DNA of 64,000 bases from Achromobacter arsenitoxydans SY8 (GTDB lineage: Bacteria > Pseudomonadota > Gammaproteobacteria > Burkholderiales > Burkholderiaceae_B). The DNA lies in NCBI RefSeq assembly GCF_000236785.1, contig NZ_AGUF01000082.1, positions 1-64,000 on the forward strand, in the 5' to 3' direction. Shown here in pieces: positions 56,028 through 64,000 of this stretch. Both the position numbers and the translations under genes were made by a program. How positions within the stretch are numbered: the first letter of the stretch is position 1; every line of letters begins with the position of its first letter. The notes beneath the pieces are model-generated. The model made no database searches. It worked only from the letters and a program-made list of their open reading frames with translations, and was not told the origin of the DNA.

Positions 56028-59000
56028 TACTGCGTTACTCGATGTTGCTCGAACGGCAGCTTGTTGGCCCGCAACCAGTCAAGCAAGTCCTGACCTGTCG
56101 CAAAGTTGAAGATTGAAACCTGCATGCGCAGCGCGCCCTCACCCGCTGTCTCGACCAGCCGGTCGGCCAGCGACTTCAGTGCGCCTGCGTCGTAGCCGGC
56201 ATCCGCAGCCCCCATGAACTCAACGTGCTGCTGGCCGTTGGCACTTTCGGCCGTCAGACTAATGTCGTTGACAGTCACGCCCGAAGTCTTGCCTAACTGC
56301 TCGATGAAATTCCACACGGCACCGGTGTCGTCGAACTTCTGTTGAAATTTGAGTTTCGCCGGAATATGCGGATCAACCGTGCGTGTTTCCTCACCCTTCT
56401 GCGGGATCTGGACCCTGATCTGCTCAGAGTTAAGGTCATAGGCATCAGCGACTGCCATGGCACAAACCACACGACAATTGTTCGGTACGCGGATCGGGCC
56501 GTCGTAAATAGCATGGCCTGCACTGGTCGGCGAGCTGCCGTCCGTGGTATAGCGGATCTGAATTCCGTTGGCCTTTGGCAAGACCTTGAGTTCGAGCTCG
56601 TAGTGATCATCGCGCTGGTGCAACTGGTACTTCAGCCGTAGCCGCGCTTTCCATACACGCACGCCACTGACGCGAGCAAAATCTTCCGGATCAACAGCAC
56701 GGAAGTTGTAATGCAAGCCGGTGGCTTCAAAGCGCGACGGCGTCGGCACAGGACTGGACGCATGTGTAGGCTCTGAATCCCCGGTTTCGTACACCACAGA
56801 TGGCGCGTGCAATGGCTCGATCTTGAGATAGGTGCGCCCATCGTTCTCGTCGTCGACAGCGAGTTCACGAATAGCCACATCCGGCTCGGGCGGCGGAAAC
56901 GGGCCACGACGTACGTGATTGCCCTCTTCTCGCCACAAATCGCGACGCAGGCATTCTGCCTTGAGTTCGTCCAACGCTGACGGGCGATGCAAAGGCCAGT
57001 TGGTGTTCACTGCAGCGGCGCGTTTAAAGTCATTCCACAGCACAACCTTGGTGTCCGAAGAACCGAACAGCCGTGCTTCGGCCTTGGTGCGGAAGGCGTC
57101 ATCATCAGTCTTGGTCGTAAACTTCTGAGCACCTTCCAGCGTCTTGCGGATTGAGCTTTCACCGTTCTGGTTGCCAGCAAAAGCCAAATCGATCCCGCTA
57201 GCGCGCAAGGAGTTGTTGATCGACGGATAGACGATCTGATCGAAAGCTTCTTTCAAGGCCGAGTTGAATTGCAGGGCAACCCGATCACGCAGACCATCCA
57301 AGACACGCCATTGAGGATCATCAGAAGACGTCTTCTCGGCCTTCAAATCGTCCTCGATGCTTTGTAGCGCCCGAGTTTGACGGGCACCGTCAATGACCTT
57401 CTGGTAGGTGTCACGCGATCCGGACAGAAACAACACACGATTCTTGTATTGTTGCTGGCCCCACCATGCCTGCCAGTCCGATGAAATGGGCAGACTGGAG
57501 GCCTGGCCGCCTGGCCGGACGATTACCAAGGTTGTGCGATCCTGATCGACCTGCACTTCATCCGGAGGGGGCAATACTGCAACAGCTTGATAGCAGTCCC
57601 GAAGCGAAGGAGCGAACTCTTTATCCAACCTGTCGCGAAGCATGCGATCAACGACTTCCGCATGCAGTGATAGTGCCGTCGAGCGCAGTTTTGCTGCAAG
57701 GTTCTGTTGATTCTTAAAGTAAATGCGTCCGTCCGGAGAGTCGTGAAGATACCAGGCTCGCGTATGGAGCTTGTCCATCACATTGGCCTTAAACGACGAC
57801 AGATCACGTCCAGGACGCTGCAACGCATCGACCAGTTGGTATTCTTGCAGACCGTGGATGGCGCCAGGCGTGGTCGAAAGAGAAGCTAGCAGAATCAACT
57901 TTGCTGCCTCGGCAGCATCATTATTCCTGTTAGCCGAATCAATCTGCTCGGCCTCGGCGTCGCCACCGTGCGCAATATCGTGCGCAATCGCCTCGCTGAG
58001 TGAGGGATTGATGGTGCGTATCTCGGACGCCAACTCATCGACGTTGAGGTCAATGTCGTAGGGGTGAATCAGATCGTTTTGATCGGCCTTGCCAGAATGC
58101 CAAAGGTTTGACACAACCATCTGCATCAAGCGAATCACGCCACGGGTCTGCTGAAAACCCTCATTCTCCTTGAACTTCCCGACCAGTTCTCGCAAATCAG
58201 GGTGAAAGGGATAGGCATCGTTGACGCGCTGATACATCGACTCAGGCGAAGTCGAAGTCAAGCTCATGTTGACCGCCTCTTTCAATGCATCGCGATAAGC
58301 CCCTGCAATCCGCTTGATCTCTGCTTCATCCGCAACCTTTTCGAATAGGCGCTTACGCAAAATGTGATAAAGCTCATCACCATTAGGATTGACCGGCGTA
58401 ATAGGCACAGCAATCCGCTTGGACTCCGAAGATATGCCCTGGATGGCTCGATCCATGGCTGCCTGCAGACCAGCCTGACCGGTGGAATAGTTTGCGCCTG
58501 CCAGATCGGACATCACCAGGCAGACGTTGTCCATCTCGGCAACGGCCACGAACAGGTTGGCCAGCGCCGTGGTTGTGACTACACCGAGGTTGGCATCACC
58601 GACTGGCACCGCGACGGCATACTCCAGATATGGCGGCAACTCATCGAGGAAAATAATCGTGGGATCGCCGCCTAGAATCTGTTTCCAGGCTTCGGGGCCA
58701 GGGGCACTCAACAACGGCGAAAGGTAGCGCGCAAACTGCTCAGCCTTGCCAAGCTGCTCAGCCAAAGAGCCCCAAATACCACCAGTGGCATCCGTGCTGC
58801 GGCCATTGAAACCAATGACCCTGCATTTACCCAACCTTGGCGCGGGATCCTCTGCACCCAAGACACGCTTCCTGAGTTCAGGATCTCGTGCCAACAGGCC
58901 AAGACCAATCATGCTGTGAGTCTTACCACCGCCCATGGCTTGCGAGAGCTGGAATACTGACGAGCCAGCCCCTTCACCCGCAAGATGACGGAAAGCGCGA

Positions 59001-59158
59001 TCAACCAGTGTCAGCATGCCGTTGGTGAAGTAGTTCTCGTCAAAGAACACCTGTCCATGCACCTTGGCCTTGAGGAAGGTATCGAGGCTCAGAACAGTGG
59101 CACGTCGATCCGCAGCGAATACGGAAGGTCTTGGTACGCAGTGGGTTTGCAAGGTCAT
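56027..59158 (-). CDS. DUF499 ATPase of the defence cassette
   Basis: A 1043-residue AAA-like ATPase of the DUF499 family. The P-loop is AMGGGKTHS (74-82, within FQLSQAMGGGKTHSMIGLGL) and the Walker B-like segment is TIIFLDELPPYL (167-178). A central helical region and a beta-rich C-terminus (about residues 830-920, with RYTTDGSSPTSAGHAIYDGP) follow. It heads the four-gene minus-strand run. I recall that database families call this protein an anti-phage-associated DUF499 protein, but I could not check it. Expected role: energy-dependent recognition or remodelling of DNA in the methylase-helicase system. Confidence 0.88.
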   Translation of the reverse strand: MTLQTHCVPRPSVFAADRRATVLSLDTFLKAKVHGQVFFDENYFTNGMLTLVDRAFRHLAGEGAGSSVFQLSQAMGGGKTHSMIGLGLLARDPELRKRVLGAEDPAPRLGKCRVIGFNGRSTDATGGIWGSLAEQLGKAEQFARYLSPLLSAPGPEAWKQILGGDPTIIFLDELPPYLEYAVAVPVGDANLGVVTTTALANLFVAVAEMDNVCLVMSDLAGANYSTGQAGLQAAMDRAIQGISSESKRIAVPITPVNPNGDELYHILRKRLFEKVADEAEIKRIAGAYRDALKEAVNMSLTSTSPESMYQRVNDAYPFHPDLRELVGKFKENEGFQQTRGVIRLMQMVVSNLWHSGKADQNDLIHPYDIDLNVDELASEIRTINPSLSEAIAHDIAHGGDAEAEQIDSANRNNDAAEAAKLILLASLSTTPGAIHGLQEYQLVDALQRPGRDLSSFKANVMDKLHTRAWYLHDSPDGRIYFKNQQNLAAKLRSTALSLHAEVVDRMLRDRLDKEFAPSLRDCYQAVAVLPPPDEVQVDQDRTTLVIVRPGGQASSLPISSDWQAWWGQQQYKNRVLFLSGSRDTYQKVIDGARQTRALQSIEDDLKAEKTSSDDPQWRVLDGLRDRVALQFNSALKEAFDQIVYPSINNSLRASGIDLAFAGNQNGESSIRKTLEGAQKFTTKTDDDAFRTKAEARLFGSSDTKVVLWNDFKRAAAVNTNWPLHRPSALDELKAECLRRDLWREEGNHVRRGPFPPPEPDVAIRELAVDDENDGRTYLKIEPLHAPSVVYETGDSEPTHASSPVPTPSRFEATGLHYNFRAVDPEDFARVSGVRVWKARLRLKYQLHQRDDHYELELKVLPKANGIQIRYTTDGSSPTSAGHAIYDGPIRVPNNCRVVCAMAVADAYDLNSEQIRVQIPQKGEETRTVDPHIPAKLKFQQKFDDTGAVWNFIEQLGKTSGVTVNDISLTAESANGQQHVEFMGAADAGYDAGALKSLADRLVETAGEGALRMQVSIFNFATGQDLLDWLRANKLPFEQHRVTQ

Positions 59159-59185
59159 CTGAAGAAGGTTCCCATTTATTCGTAT

Positions 59186-59398
59186 TCAGCTGGAAGATTC
59201 TGGCGCTGCATATCCTGGCGCCAGCACAGCACTGCGCACGCCATAGATAGCGAGAGAGTCTTTCAACCAGAGTCGGTAGTCATGTCCGCGCAAACTGTGA
59301 TCGGGCGAACAATCCACACTCCATTTGCGCAGGATGTAGCCCGCCGTGGCGGCACGCAGCTTCATCCTCAACACGCCACCCTGCATGCCATAGTCCAT
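59186..59398 (-). CDS. Short ORF between the two island groups, uncertain
   Basis: A 70-codon frame between the 255-residue gene and the DUF499 gene. It reads MQGGVLRMKLRAATAGYILR in part, with later VDCSPDHSLRGHDYRLWLKD, and stays open for about 14 codons before the ATG. It has the direction of the neighbours but no ribosome site that I trust, and no family recognised. It may be the end of a decayed gene or a real small protein. The remaining bases of the gap 59159-59494 show nothing else. Confidence 0.25.
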   Translation of the reverse strand: MDYGMQGGVLRMKLRAATAGYILRKWSVDCSPDHSLRGHDYRLWLKDSLAIYGVRSAVLAPGYAAPESSS

Positions 59399-59494
59399 TT
59401 CCGTGATTTCAGGCCGGGGTTGGTCGGGGTGTGTTCACAACAACCGTTCAACTTAATGGCACACGCAATGGCGTAGGACAGGATTGCCATTGCG

Positions 59495-60262
59495 TCAAAA
59501 TTTAACGACGACTGTCAATGTATAGTCATGCTGCTCTTTGAGCACTCGATCATACTCGACGGAGAGAGTCACGAACTTTGGCACCTTTAGACGCGCGACC
59601 ACGTTGAGATTGTTTTTTGCCTCATTGGACAGACTTAGGGTCAGTTTTCGTGTCAGCAGATGATTCATACTTCCCCGCCGCATCTCGAGAAGCGTACGCA
59701 TATTCAAATCTGCCAACAGACCGGTACGACGTAGAAGCCCTTCAGCAGCCGGAATGTCTGGCGCAGCTCCCGCGAACTCATCGCGGAGATTCAGTTGGGC
59801 GCGGAAGCGCTCAAGCTCCTCGGCCTGCACATGCCCGTCAGCGCTTGCACCGAGTCCATCCCCCTTGACAGAGGCAGAGGACTTACCTGTGCGCGTGCGG
59901 AGATCTATTTGTTCAACGCTGACTTCCTTTGCGCCTAAATACATGCATAGCGTCGAGAAATACATATGCTTCGCAAGCGCGAAGCGCTGTGGAGCAAGTG
60001 AGGCCTCCTCGTAAGTATCGGCATCGAAGGGGCTTTGAACTAACACGCTACCTGGACGATCAAGCCCCGCGTCGACAATATTTCGAAGAGCCTGTGGCAC
60101 AGCACCTTGCTGTCGAGCGGGAAACTGTAGGATATGGGTCTCCTCATCGAACAGAGATTTGGCCGCGCCCGGCTCATAAGCGCACTTTTCAAGGTCATGC
60201 TGCTGAAGAACCAGAATCGCCTTACGGCGACTTGGATCGCTAGGAAAGATTCCTGCCATCAT
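59495..60262 (-). CDS. Hypothetical soluble protein linked to the GTPase group
   Basis: A 255-residue protein with no signal peptide and no transmembrane segment. It has a mixed N-terminal half (RKAILVLQQHDLEKCAYEPG), a low-complexity linker around residues 120-145 (GKSSASVKGDGLGASADGHV), and a beta-rich C-terminus (LTLSLSNEAKNNLNVVARLK, VTLSVEYDRV). No domain recognised. It starts ATGATG, and the gap from the upstream membrane-anchor gene is about 80 bases, so it is probably in the same transcript as the GTPase. It could be an effector or a partner of the two membrane proteins. Confidence 0.6.
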   Translation of the reverse strand: MMAGIFPSDPSRRKAILVLQQHDLEKCAYEPGAAKSLFDEETHILQFPARQQGAVPQALRNIVDAGLDRPGSVLVQSPFDADTYEEASLAPQRFALAKHMYFSTLCMYLGAKEVSVEQIDLRTRTGKSSASVKGDGLGASADGHVQAEELERFRAQLNLRDEFAGAAPDIPAAEGLLRRTGLLADLNMRTLLEMRRGSMNHLLTRKLTLSLSNEAKNNLNVVARLKVPKFVTLSVEYDRVLKEQHDYTLTVVVKF

Positions 60263-60343
60263 AGATTTAAAGTCACTAAATATTGGCTCAATAATGCGTG
60301 CATTTGTTGCCTGCCGAGCAGGTGCAGCTCGGTGCGTTTGCGT

Positions 60344-60853
60344 CTAGAACCTGATCACGAAATCTTTTGTACCCACCAATAGACTGCGGCGAACACTACA
60401 AGGCCGGCCGCCCCGAACCCAATGAAGGGTGCGAGCCTTGTCGTCAACGTTTTTTTTTAGGCTTTCTAAGGACTCCCGCACGAGCGCGCGGTGCTCCGGG
60501 CGAAGCGTGCGTCCGATTTTCCTCGTGAAATCATCAAGCGCAGTTGCAGCCGAGTCGCTATGCGAATTGCTGAATGGCCGATAGTCGCCGTAGCAAACGA
60601 TGGGTGCAGTCCGCCCGGCATTATCACATTGAGCAGACGGAACCTCCAAGATGAAGTGTCGACGGTCGGCGGTCAATATCACACCACTCTGCTCTCGCAC
60701 CCGCGATCCCTTTTTAATGACGCTCGACACTAGTGACACGGCTTTTTGGCGTTGCACAGTGTCTTCCGCGTCAAGCATCTTCCCTAGCATTTCAAAGTGA
60801 TCAGGGGACGCGTTATCTAGAGCTTGAGCCCACAGCACGAACTTATCGGTCAT
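60344..60853 (-). CDS. GTPase partner protein with frame-shifted C-terminal membrane anchor
   Basis: The plain ORF is 169 residues. Its first ~130 residues are soluble and helical (MTDKFVLWAQALDNASPDHF to RALVRESLESLKKN). At a run of nine A (60450-60458) the frame continues into a G/R-rich tail, whereas the +1 frame encodes a classic transmembrane helix, LAPFIGFGAAGLVVFAAVYW, followed by a short tail and a stop at 60355-60357. Loss of one A would give a 165-residue tail-anchored protein. Either the genome has a real frameshift, the sequence has a homopolymer error, or slippage makes two forms. The start overlaps the GTPase stop by ATGA. Confidence 0.65.
   Translation of the reverse strand: MTDKFVLWAQALDNASPDHFEMLGKMLDAEDTVQRQKAVSLVSSVIKKGSRVREQSGVILTADRRHFILEVPSAQCDNAGRTAPIVCYGDYRPFSNSHSDSAATALDDFTRKIGRTLRPEHRALVRESLESLKKNVDDKARTLHWVRGGRPCSVRRSLLVGTKDFVIRF
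60450..60458 (-). repeat. Nine-base A run (slippage site) within the partner gene
   Basis: Nine T on the plus strand form A9 in the coding direction, in codons CTA AAA AAA AAC. It is exactly where the soluble frame and the transmembrane-encoding frame meet. Runs of nine or more A are prone to transcriptional slippage and to sequencing indels. Confidence 0.8.
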
Positions 60854-61641
60854 GAAATCACCTGCTGGAAGACTTGGTAGACTAGCGCTTCCGTTTGCTG
60901 AACGGTCTTCATGCTTCCTAAGATGACTTTCGCTTGCTGTGCGCCACCCGCATGTCCAACGAGCTCCGCGACAACAGGAAGTTTCCTGAATTTGTCCACG
61001 TAGTCACCCGGTTTGTCGGCCAAGGTATTGCCAAATTCTGTATCGAGGTCGCAATGGGTTCCGATGATGAAAAATCGTGGGCGTGGGTCGCGGGAATCAA
61101 GCCAATCCCCAATATGCTTTAGATCGCACTTGACGCGTTCTTCGACATCGGAATCGCCAAGTATCAGTCGATCGGCGCGAAGTAGATAGAACACAATGTC
61201 AGCTTGATCGTGCAGTTCTCTCCACTCGGCGTAGGCCGCTTTGTCGCCAGACACGTCGAGCGACTCTTTCAACTTCATATCCAGTTCGTTGAGCTGGAAG
61301 CGGCGCGAAGAAGTCTTTTCGGGTGCGACAGTTTGCTTGTACTCAGAGGGTATGGAGCCAGTAGCTAGAAAATTTACGAGGCGCGTCTTACCCACCCCGC
61401 GTGCGCCGAGGATCGCGAGTCGTTTACCTTGTAACGAGACTACGATTTCTTCCCATTTGAGAGTAATAGCAGTTCCAACGAGGAGGGATACGACACCGAC
61501 CGCTATCAATATTATTGGTATTGCCATGAGCCGTTTAAACAAATAATCAACTTCGCGCGGTAGCCCATATCGGGAGGGACATCTCGGCGCAATCGAACGC
61601 CTGCGAAATAAAAACCTACGAGAAGTTACCAAGTTTGCCAT
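60850..61641 (-). CDS. Membrane-anchored small GTPase-like protein
   Basis: A 263-residue protein with a basic N-terminus, one transmembrane helix at about residues 41-58 (IPIILIAVGVVSLLVGTA) and a cytoplasmic GTPase-like domain. G1 is GARGVGKT (79-86), a DxxG-like G3 is DVSG (129-132), and the G4-like THCD is at 195-198 in FIIGTHCDLD. The ATG at 61641 follows the stop of the decayed DUF3883-like frame with no base between them, and its own stop overlaps the partner start (ATGA). An internal ATG at codon 39 would give a start directly at the helix. It resembles Arf/Era-like GTPases rather than a known defence family. Confidence 0.7.
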   Translation of the reverse strand: MANLVTSRRFLFRRRSIAPRCPSRYGLPREVDYLFKRLMAIPIILIAVGVVSLLVGTAITLKWEEIVVSLQGKRLAILGARGVGKTRLVNFLATGSIPSEYKQTVAPEKTSSRRFQLNELDMKLKESLDVSGDKAAYAEWRELHDQADIVFYLLRADRLILGDSDVEERVKCDLKHIGDWLDSRDPRPRFFIIGTHCDLDTEFGNTLADKPGDYVDKFRKLPVVAELVGHAGGAQQAKVILGSMKTVQQTEALVYQVFQQVIS

Positions 61642-62127
61642 TTATAAGGTAGTAGGGCAAGGCGCCGTTCGAGCAATCTCGCTCCAATCACGGTCGAAGG
61701 TGAACGTCCGGGCGTGCCCAGCAGGATTTTGAATCTGCGGCACGCGCGTTTGTGCTGGATCGGTCGCGTGATCGTTCACGTACAGCTAGTAGGCACCACC
61801 TTTTTCGCGAGTACAGTCGAATTGCGTGTGTGACACCCCCGCAGGGCGATCTTGGAGGCAACTGCTCATCGACTTCACTTCGACGCACCGAATCTGCCTG
61901 CCGTTTCCATCTGCGTCGAAGTGGTTAAAACCGGGATTGCCGTCCGGCGTGCGTAACAACATCGGGTCAAGGCTAACAATCAAGTCGATGGCGTGCCATT
62001 CGAACTGTATCCGTGCCGCTTGATCGGGACTCTCTGGATCAAGCCCATCGTCATCCGAATTTGCGCCGACGAAGGAGATGACGGGACGCGCTCCGGTTTG
62101 ATTACCCCAGTAGCGCCTGGGATCTCC
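61642..62127 (-). pseudogene. Decayed DUF3883-like (NO VEIN C-terminal) domain gene
   Basis: Reading one frame through an internal TAG at 61786-61788 gives a DUF3883-type domain: HAIDLIVSLDPMLLRTPDGN, then HFDADGNGRQIRCVEVKS, then (stop) LYVNDHATDPAQTRVPQIQN and a C-terminal end EIARTAPCPTTL. DUF3883 proteins typically have IEVKS and YWLYVV at these places, so the TAG most likely replaces TGG (Trp). The upstream part is cut by another TAG at 62128-62130. Its terminal TAA is immediately followed by the GTPase ATG, so this was probably the first gene of the same operon. Confidence 0.5.
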
Positions 62128-62130
62128 CTA

Positions 62131-63109
62131 CAGAGGAAGACAATGACCGATCCAGCTGTCATGGGTACCAGGCTCGAACAGTGGCTGGATACCTTGGCCA
62201 GCGCATCAGCCCGCGCATACTCGAATGGTTGGGAGTGCGAGGTCCGCCAGGCCGTCAACGACTACAAACATAATTTGTCAGGCACGGCTGGCCACATTTC
62301 TCGAGACTAGAAACTAATCAAGGCTATGGTTTGGGTCAAGACAGGCGCCAATCAAAGCGGCGCAGGACGACAAGTTCGGTCCGTGCTAATCCCTCTCATA
62401 ACATCCGCGCGGGGGGCGGCTACTTGCTCGAGAGCATGGCGAAAATCGCAAGCACTCACGGAAATGCACTTGAAGTCAGTCAAAGGTTGAATCCAACAGA
62501 ACTGCCACCGGTGTGCGTACAGGCCAATCCGTGAAAGTCCAAAAGGCTCACGCTTCAAAGTCCACGGTTTCGCTGCAGCCTTGGCCAAGTCGCCATCCGG
62601 ATCTAAACCACCCCTCCCCCCTCGCCCTGTCCATACTCCAACTTGCCCATACACAACGGTCGAGCGCAGCCAAATAATGGCTCGCATCCAGGGGCCAAAT
62701 GGCCTAATCCACCGCGGCATCGGCTAGCGCGCCACGCGTAGCGGCCGGACATCCGGCGGGTCACTGGGCCTTCTCATCTGTCGCGCGGGGACGTGTCTCG
62801 TCCTGATCGTGGACACACCCGCGGGGCACCCCGACAGCGCTTCCTCCCAAAATCTTTCCCGGTCCTGATCCCGCTGGCCGTGCGTTCACGGCTTGCTCAT
62901 GGCATCAGGGCTGCCCATCGTCCGGCCTTACCGGCCAACCACTACGAGGAGCCTGCAACGGACCCCTTCCCAGGATCGGGCAGCGATGCCAGCCGACGCG
63001 GAGCGACTAGCTCCCGCCCCACTCCTGGAACATCAGGGCCGCTAATAACCCCATGCAATTTCCACACGGTTCTATCTAACGCCTATTCATATTGTTGGAG
63101 GACACTGTC
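62131..63109. other. Region without a supportable gene, likely degraded island end
   Basis: About 980 bases between the DUF3883 remnant and the protease gene. The longest frames (for example 62352-62720 on the minus strand) have low-complexity or codon use that I do not trust, and no motif is recognised. The sequence changes from A/T-richer to G/C-rich from left to right. No duplicate of the tRNA-Leu 3' end was found here. GGAGGA at about 63096 is the ribosome site of the next gene. Confidence 0.4.
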
Positions 63110-64000
63110 ATGTCAGGAAAGAACAACAACACCCCACGGGTGGACAACCCGGGCGAAGAAGACGAAGGCGGACCGGCCACGGGCAAGTCCGCTTCCGGGG
63201 CGCCCGAGAACCCGGACTCTGACGCCGCCGGACTCGAAGCGCTGAGCCAAGAGGCGGAACAACAAGCCGTTTTTGCCGAGGCCGGCGTTTCGGACGATTT
63301 GCTGGCGCTCCGGGACGCGATCGAGGCCCGGTTGCTCTCGGCGTCCGGTGAATCCCGGGCGCAGTCGGACGGATCGTCGTCCGAGGGCATCGTCGGCGTC
63401 GGGATAGGCTTGCCGGACCCGACCAACGTCACCTTTGGCGCGGGCGGGCCGGGCGAGCCGGTGCTGACGATTTTCACTGAGAGCGCAATGCCTCAGGAGG
63501 CCGTTCTGGGCCAGGTGGCGCAAGCCGCCGGCACGCGCTCCCTGTCGAGCGTGCCGGTGCAGCAGGTGCCGGTGGGCGTTGTGGACGCCTATTCGCATCG
63601 CGCAAGGCATCGCCCTGCGCCGGGCGGCGTTTCAGTAGGACACGTGAATGTCACCGCGGGCACGCTCGGAAGCCGGGCGATCGGGCTGACGGCGCCGTGG
63701 AACAACCGGCACCTGATTCTGAGCAACAACCACGTGCTGGCGAATTCCAATGCCGCGAGCGTGAACGACAGCATCATCCAGCCCGGCTCGGCGGATGGCG
63801 GCCGTCATCCTGGAGACCAGATCGCGGTGCTGGCGCGCTGGGTGCCGATCAATTTCGGCGGCGCGGCGAACTTCGTGGATTGCGCCTTCGGCTGGGCGTG
63901 GCACGATCGCATCCGTGGCGAACAGTATTACCTGTCGGGCGGCAGCGCCGCCTATTACCGTACTGGCACGGCGGCGCTTGCCGCCTCGCTCGGTCTCATC
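63110..64000 (+). CDS. Trypsin-like serine protease, truncated by the window edge
   Basis: The frame opened by the ATG at 63110, with GGAGGA seven bases before, stays open to the window end (297 codons). The first ~130 residues are acidic and Ser/Gly/Pro-rich, probably a linker or pro-region. A chymotrypsin-like fold then follows: GVSVGHVNVTAGTLGSRAIG, the His of the triad in LILSNNHVLAN, and the Asp likely in NFVDCAFGWAW. The nucleophile Ser should lie beyond the edge. No signal peptide is visible. This type is often an uncharacterised bacterial S1-like peptidase; a role in the island cannot be claimed. Partial at its 3' end. Confidence 0.75.
   Translation, partial: MSGKNNNTPRVDNPGEEDEGGPATGKSASGAPENPDSDAAGLEALSQEAEQQAVFAEAGVSDDLLALRDAIEARLLSASGESRAQSDGSSSEGIVGVGIGLPDPTNVTFGAGGPGEPVLTIFTESAMPQEAVLGQVAQAAGTRSLSSVPVQQVPVGVVDAYSHRARHRPAPGGVSVGHVNVTAGTLGSRAIGLTAPWNNRHLILSNNHVLANSNAASVNDSIIQPGSADGGRHPGDQIAVLARWVPINFGGAANFVDCAFGWAWHDRIRGEQYYLSGGSAAYYRTGTAALAASLGLI

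Noticed and set aside
61993-62310. A 105-codon plus-strand frame.
   Set aside because: It overlaps the DUF3883-like remnant on the other strand, and the remnant has recognisable motifs while this frame has none.
62352-62720. A 122-codon minus-strand frame at the island's right side.
   Set aside because: Low-complexity composition with many Trp/Arg/Gly, no ribosome site and no recognised domain.
62131-64000. Search for a right-hand copy of the tRNA-Leu 3' end.
   Set aside because: No matching stretch was found by eye; the island's right boundary is left undefined.

Overview
The window looks like a chromosomal segment of a GC-rich betaproteobacterium of the Alcaligenaceae, close to Achromobacter or Bordetella. 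The grounds are the strong G/C bias at third codon positions, four Bug/TctC-type periplasmic receptors, the dgo and dipeptide-type catabolic operons, many LysR/IclR/GntR regulators, and the sequence style of Ffh, HtpG and TrmB. This assignment is inference from gene content; no database was searched.

Layout, left to right. 0-6 kb: an amidase with its Bug receptor and a divergent LysR regulator, then a half-size ABC exporter and a small membrane protein. 6-8 kb: a HipBA-like kinase module behind an A/T-rich operator region. 8-15.7 kb: mostly housekeeping genes: tRNA-Gly(CCC), trmB, a proline iminopeptidase, thiS, a small membrane protein, a Kbp/YgaU-like protein, ffh, a CcsA-like membrane protein, a PP0621-like protein, ampD and a glutathione transferase. 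15.7-26.6 kb: nine codirectional genes (aldehyde dehydrogenase, epimerase, Ldh2-type dehydrogenase, RraA-like protein, D-2-hydroxyacid dehydrogenase, FAD-linked oxidase and three Bug receptors) with a divergent LysR; this reads as uptake and oxidation of an unknown hydroxy or sugar acid. 26.6-32 kb: a D-galactonate operon, dgoK-dgoA-dgoD-dgoT, with a divergent IclR regulator. 32.2-32.9 kb: a HigBA-type toxin-antitoxin pair. 32.9-42 kb: a six-gene operon for import (dipeptide-type ABC system with fused ATPases) and hydrolysis (hydantoinase and amidohydrolase) of an unknown cyclic amide-like compound, with a divergent GntR regulator. 42-48.7 kb: an MFS transporter, a second HipBA module with four regularly spaced operators, htpG with a sigma-32-like promoter, and an NCS2 purine permease.

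At 48.9 kb a tRNA-Leu(CAA) gene marks the start of an accessory island that is visibly richer in A/T than its surroundings. It begins with possible integrase arm repeats and an IS256-type transposase fragment. A four-gene, tightly coupled cassette on the minus strand follows (DUF499 ATPase, DUF3780 protein, DUF1156 DNA methylase, PLD-helicase), which looks like an anti-phage methylation/helicase system. Upstream on the same strand is a small group I do not recognise: a membrane-anchored GTPase, a partner whose C-terminal transmembrane anchor is out of frame by one base at a run of nine A, a soluble 255-residue protein, and a decayed DUF3883-like gene whose stop codon directly precedes the GTPase start codon. 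This is the best candidate here for an undescribed system. The window ends inside a trypsin-like serine protease gene. No CRISPR array, intact integrase, or right-hand copy of the tRNA end was seen.
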